From positions 523,501-587,500 of the forward strand of contig JACVTC010000063.1 in the NCBI GenBank assembly GCA_016946835.1: DNA of 64,000 bases, read 5' to 3'. The notes below the pieces were generated by a model that saw only the letters and a program-made list of their open reading frames with translations, was not told where the DNA came from and made no database searches. A program made the position numbers and the translations under genes. How positions within the stretch are numbered: the stretch's first letter is position 1; each line of letters opens with the position of its first letter. Source of the stretch: Neocallimastix lanati (nom. inval.) (lineage: Eukaryota > Neocallimastigomycota > Neocallimastigomycetes > Neocallimastigales > Neocallimastigaceae). Positions 60,600 through 64,000 of the stretch are shown piece after piece.

Positions 60600-61855
60600 T
60601 AAAAGATTTAAACATTCCTCCATTGTTAGTTAAGTGTGCTTTGTCTCAGGTCAAATGTTTTGATAAATGGAAAGATTCAAATTGTATTATTTCCTATTTG
60701 TAGTTAATAATATTCCATAATCTAGAAAATATACATGGACAAAAGAAAGTAGAACTCTTAAACGTAAACTAGAGAAAAGAGGTAATAACGATAATAAAAT
60801 CAAGGTTTTTTATTGGAAAAGAGATATGAAAATCAATTCTATTAAAGCTGAATTTTATGACAAAAACAGATTCGAAGAAACATCAAATTTTATAAAATTT
60901 TGTTATGAATATTCTGATCTTTCATATAGTTTCTATTAGCTATTGAGAGCACGAAGCGGATATAGATTAGATGCTAGAATTGCTAAAGCAGCAAAAATAA
61001 TAGATCAAATGTATCCTAATTTTTGTCTCTGTTGCAAAAGTAATAAACAATGGATACGGCATTGGTTAATTGATTGTCCATTTTTCAATCATATTTGTAG
61101 TAAAGTTAATGATAAAATTTTATTTTTATATAATGCTTTTAACCGTGGCAACCTAACAAATGATATTTCTAATAATAATAATGATAATAGCAACAGTAAT
61201 AATAGCAACAGTAATAATAGTAATAGTAATAATAGTTATAGTAATATTAATAATATTATTATTAGTAATAGTATTGAAAATAATGTATATGTTGATTCTA
61301 GTGTGTGTGAAAAAGTATTTAATTTCCTTCTTGGAGGTCGAAGTATTAATAACAGTACAAGGGAATGGAAGGATCTATTTAAGTGCCAGATGAAGTCAGG
61401 TGCTTATTCTGATACTCCATTCTTGGTGGTTACTGCGGCTCTTCTTCAATTGATTATACCTATTGCTATTGGCCAGCAATGGCCTTTGTTCAATAGGTTT
61501 AAATCGAATCGTACTACTACTACCAAGAGCGTCAATGCTGAAGAAACAGTAAGACAGGCCAGCAGGGCTAGCGCAACCAATGAAGATCATAATTTTGCAT
61601 CTTAAAATTATTGATTAACATTGTGTAGTCAAAATTAATTATTATACTACAGTATAATAATGTCCTTGTGAAGTCTTACAGATATTAATTAAATGAAACT
61701 AGAATATATTATACCCCATTCCATTATTTTATTTTATTTTGTGTTTTTTTTTTTTTGTTTATTTTTTATCTTTTTTTTCTTTTTATTACATGTATTTTAT
61801 CATATATTTAATTAATAAAGATGAAACAAGTTTGCTGCAGTTAAAAAAAAAAAAA
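60600..61855 (+). pseudogene. Non-LTR retrotransposon (LINE) 3' fragment, decayed
   Basis: Reads IPPLLVKCALSQVKCFDKWK, DSN, IISYL, then after a frameshift SRKYTWTKESRTLKRKLEKR, an in-frame TAG at 60937, and a 220-codon open part (60943-61605). The open part begins LRARSGYRLDARIAKAAKII and holds a zinc-knuckle-like CLCCKSNKQWIRHWLIDCP (C-x2-C...H-x4-C), the layout of the C-terminal zinc region after LINE reverse transcriptases. An Asn/Ser-rich insert and a tail SVNAEETVRQASRASATNED follow. The 3' untranslated region ends in GCTGCAGTT and poly-A near 61855. There is no reverse transcriptase core, so it is a 5'-truncated dead copy. The family name is inference. Confidence 0.65.
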
Positions 61856-62112
61856 TAAATAAATAAAAGAATGAATAAATAAATTATATTAAATAATAGT
61901 AAACAAAAATAAATAAATAAATAAATAAATTATATTAAATAATAGTTAACAAAAATAAATAAATAAATAAATAAATTATATTAAATAATAGTTAATAAAA
62001 ATAAATAAATAAATAAATAAATTATATTAAATATTAGTTAACAAAAATAAATAAATAATAAATAAATAAATAAATTATATTAAATAATAATTAACAAAAA
62101 TAAATAAATAAA
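61856..62112. repeat. About 60-bp minisatellite, right block
   Basis: Five units of AAATAAATAAATAAATTATA then TTAAATAATAGTTAACAAA, continuing the array at 60360. The LINE fragment lies inside the array. Confidence 0.85.
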
Positions 62113-62379
62113 TAAATGAATAATTAAAGAAACCCTCATTTAATGTTAAAGTTTTTTTTTTATTTATATTGTTTTATATTTACATAAATATGAAGATTAA
62201 AATAATGAATACATTATTAATTTTTATTATAGTAAATGATTGGTATATAATACATAGTAGATGTTTAATAAATAATCTTGAATTATTTTATTAATAACAA
62301 ATTCAATAATAAATTATAATTTTTACTGAATTAATTATTATTTTATTATTATTTTAGTTATTATTTTTAATGATTAGTT
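62113..62379. other. A+T-rich spacer
   Basis: No gene seen. Confidence 0.4.
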
Positions 62380-62497
62380 AAATTTATTGAATTGAATAGT
62401 ACGGAGGAGGTTTTGCTTTTGCAATAATAACTTCTAATACTCCATTAGCCATCTTTGCTTCAATCTTCTCGACATTTGACATTTTCTGGTAGAAGTT
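62380..62497 (-). pseudogene. Duplicated 3' end of HSP20 copy H
   Basis: About 118 bp that repeat the last third of the neighbouring gene: TTATTGAATTGAATAGTACGG, AATAATAACTTCTAATACTC and CATTTTCTGGTAG all recur in H. A deletion removes the RRTIQIQ-NQR segment. It is a local tandem duplication, not a functional gene. Confidence 0.9.
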
Positions 62498-62501
62498 AAA
62501 T

Positions 62502-63014
62502 TTATTGAATTTGAATAGTACGGCGTTGATTCTTAGGAGGTTCTGCCTTTGGAATGATAACTTCTAATACTCCATTAGCCATCTTAGCTTCAATCTTCTC
62601 GACATTGGCATTTTCTGGTAGACTGAATGATCTTGAAAATTTACCATATTGACAATTCATTTTGGTATATTTAATTTCATTAGTAGATTTAGCTCTTTCA
62701 CCAGAAATAGTTAAAGAATTATCTTCGGTTAATTCCATTTGAATTTGTTCTTTAGTCATACCTGGTAAATCCATTTGAATATAGTAATTCTTTTCATCTT
62801 CACCAAGATCGAATTTTGGACAAAAATCAACTAATTTATAGACCTCTTTATCATAGGGATGAGTTGACTTCTGTTTTTGAGCATCTTCATTAGACTTTTT
62901 ATTTGACTTTTGAGCATTCTTTGGATGAGTATAGTATCCAAAAGGAGTATAAAAGAAAGGACTGAAAAAATCGTCACTTTCATCCATTGGTTGATCGAAT
63001 AAGTAAAAAGACAT
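62502..63014 (-). CDS. HSP20, 170-residue type (copy H)
   Basis: Nearly identical to C and D: MSFYLFDQPM start, linker SNEDAQKQKS as in C, alpha-crystallin domain at about 62-156, AKMANGVLEV, and RRTIQIQ tail with the I-x-I motif. Distinguishing residues are GERAKS and FSRSFSLPENAN. It is divergent with copy I, and the pair is an inverted version of the B/C pair. Confidence 0.94.
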   Translation of the reverse strand: MSFYLFDQPMDESDDFFSPFFYTPFGYYTHPKNAQKSNKKSNEDAQKQKSTHPYDKEVYKLVDFCPKFDLGEDEKNYYIQMDLPGMTKEQIQMELTEDNSLTISGERAKSTNEIKYTKMNCQYGKFSRSFSLPENANVEKIEAKMANGVLEVIIPKAEPPKNQRRTIQIQ

Positions 63015-63921
63015 TTTTAATTTTTTAAATAAATATATAAGTAATATTTTTTAATATTAATTTATTATTATTTATATATTATTTTTAGAAATTAATTATA
63101 TTAAATTTTCTTTTTTTTTAAATAATAAAAAAAAAAACTAGGAATAAACTCTTTTAAATTTTATTAATTGTTTAAAAAATAATATTAACATTGATTAATA
63201 AAAAATTAGTAATTTGAAGGAATAATATTCTTTTTATAGTAATTTAATTAATTAAAATTTTATATTTCATACTTTATTTCATATATATTTTTAAATGAAA
63301 TAAAATTTATAATGTAAAAATTGCATTTATGTAATACAAATTTAATTTTTTTCTACAATCTTCTACGTTATTTAATTCTTTTTTTTCTATTAAAAATTTC
63401 CATATTTTTATATATATAATTTTTTATATATATTTTTTCTATTGAATTTTTCCATATTTATTTTTTTAAATTTCTATATTTTTTTTCCATATTATTCTTT
63501 TAATAAATTATTTTATAAAATAATGTAAATAAATATATATTTTTTTCTTTTCTAATATAAATTTTTTTTCTATTTTTTAATTATATATAATATTAAAAAT
63601 TGGGAAGCTAGTAATAAAAATATATACTAATGAAATATAGAATTTCTTAATAAAGAACCACAATTTTTACGTAATTATTTATGATTAAATATTTTTGAAA
63701 AATTAATATAAATAAACCAAAAAATCCACTGAAGATTTTTTATTTTTTTTAAATACATCAATTTTTTATATAACTGAATAAACCTTTAATATAAATAAAA
63801 CAAATAAAAAGCTATTAAAAAAAAAAAAAGCTTATAAATAAAGCCTAAAAATAAAATCATTTAAAAAAAAAAACAAAATTAACATAAATAAATAAAATAT
63901 AAATAAAAAATATAAAACAAA
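63015..63921. promoter_or_regulatory. Bidirectional promoter region between HSP20 genes H and I
   Basis: 907 bp between divergent genes, close in length to the B/C region (877 bp). It contains the HSE-like core at 63351-63363, and its last 150 bp match the G leader. Confidence 0.6.
63351..63363 (-). promoter_or_regulatory. HSE-like core between H and I
   Basis: TTCTACAATCTTC, the same 13 bases as at 58616. It lies 337 bp before the ATG of H and 559 bp before that of I, near the distances seen in the B/C pair (320 and 546). Confidence 0.65.
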
Positions 63922-64000
63922 ATGTCTTTATTCTTCTTAAACGATCCAATTAAGGAAAGTGAACGTTCAATCTTAAACAACTCAGTTTTAGATGATAATA
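63922..64000 (+). CDS. HSP20, 207-residue type, cut by window end (copy I)
   Basis: Only the first 26 codons are present: MSLFFLNDPIKESERSILNN then SVLDD. They are identical in protein sequence to B, F and G. The gene should continue past the window for about 545 more bases if it matches its sisters. Confidence 0.93.
   Translation, partial: MSLFFLNDPIKESERSILNNSVLDDN

Overview
The window looks like nuclear DNA of a eukaryote with an extreme A+T bias. It has short GT-AG introns, an eukaryotic-type tRNA-Pro, long AAT-coded asparagine runs, a MULE DNA transposon, decayed retroelements and a tandem family of small heat-shock proteins. Together these fit best with an anaerobic gut fungus (Neocallimastigomycota: Neocallimastix/Piromyces type). 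That placement is inference from composition and gene content; a Dictyostelium-like amoeba is the main alternative. Intergenic DNA is almost pure A+T with homopolymer runs and microsatellites, so short islands of normal base composition are the best guide to genes and relics.

Left third (0.6-13.6 kb): a small acidic two-exon gene (minus strand), a decayed two-exon gene (plus strand), and one giant minus-strand gene (13575 to 2305). Two very long reading frames and three short 3' exons join in phase through four GT-AG introns into a single predicted 3,584-residue N/Q-rich disordered protein with many S-P-x-K/R sites.

Mobile-element block (15.5-25 kb): tRNA-Pro(CGG), a miniature pair of LTR-like repeats about 65 bp from it, then a complete 6,022-bp MULE (16706-22727). 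The MULE has TIRs, a perfect 9-bp target duplication (GATTAGATT), an intact FLYWCH/DDE transposase and a 2.3-kb TTTTA satellite inside it. LINE-like scraps and an exon for a membrane segment follow.

Repeat-dominated middle (25-38 kb): arrays of the heptamer TAAATAA and related satellites occur in both orientations around a small membrane-anchored RING-finger gene. Two tiny 5'-truncated LINE insertions, each with a 9-bp target duplication, lie at 29.7 and 53.2 kb. At 38.3-40.2 kb is a two-exon PAN-like, single-pass membrane protein with a long Ser/Asn-rich cytoplasmic tail.

Right third (43.6-64 kb): a cluster of HSP20 genes, with eight intact copies, a ninth cut by the window end, one full-length pseudogene and one short 3' duplicate. 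Most are divergent pairs. A 170-residue type and a 207-residue type face away from each other and share an intergenic region that carries a conserved heat-shock-element-like core. The same pair unit appears three times (one arm decayed in one copy, one copy inverted). This points to repeated duplication of a bidirectional HSP20 module, probably supplying large amounts of oligomeric holdase chaperone under heat stress. A decayed LINE inside a minisatellite interrupts the cluster at 60.6-61.9 kb.
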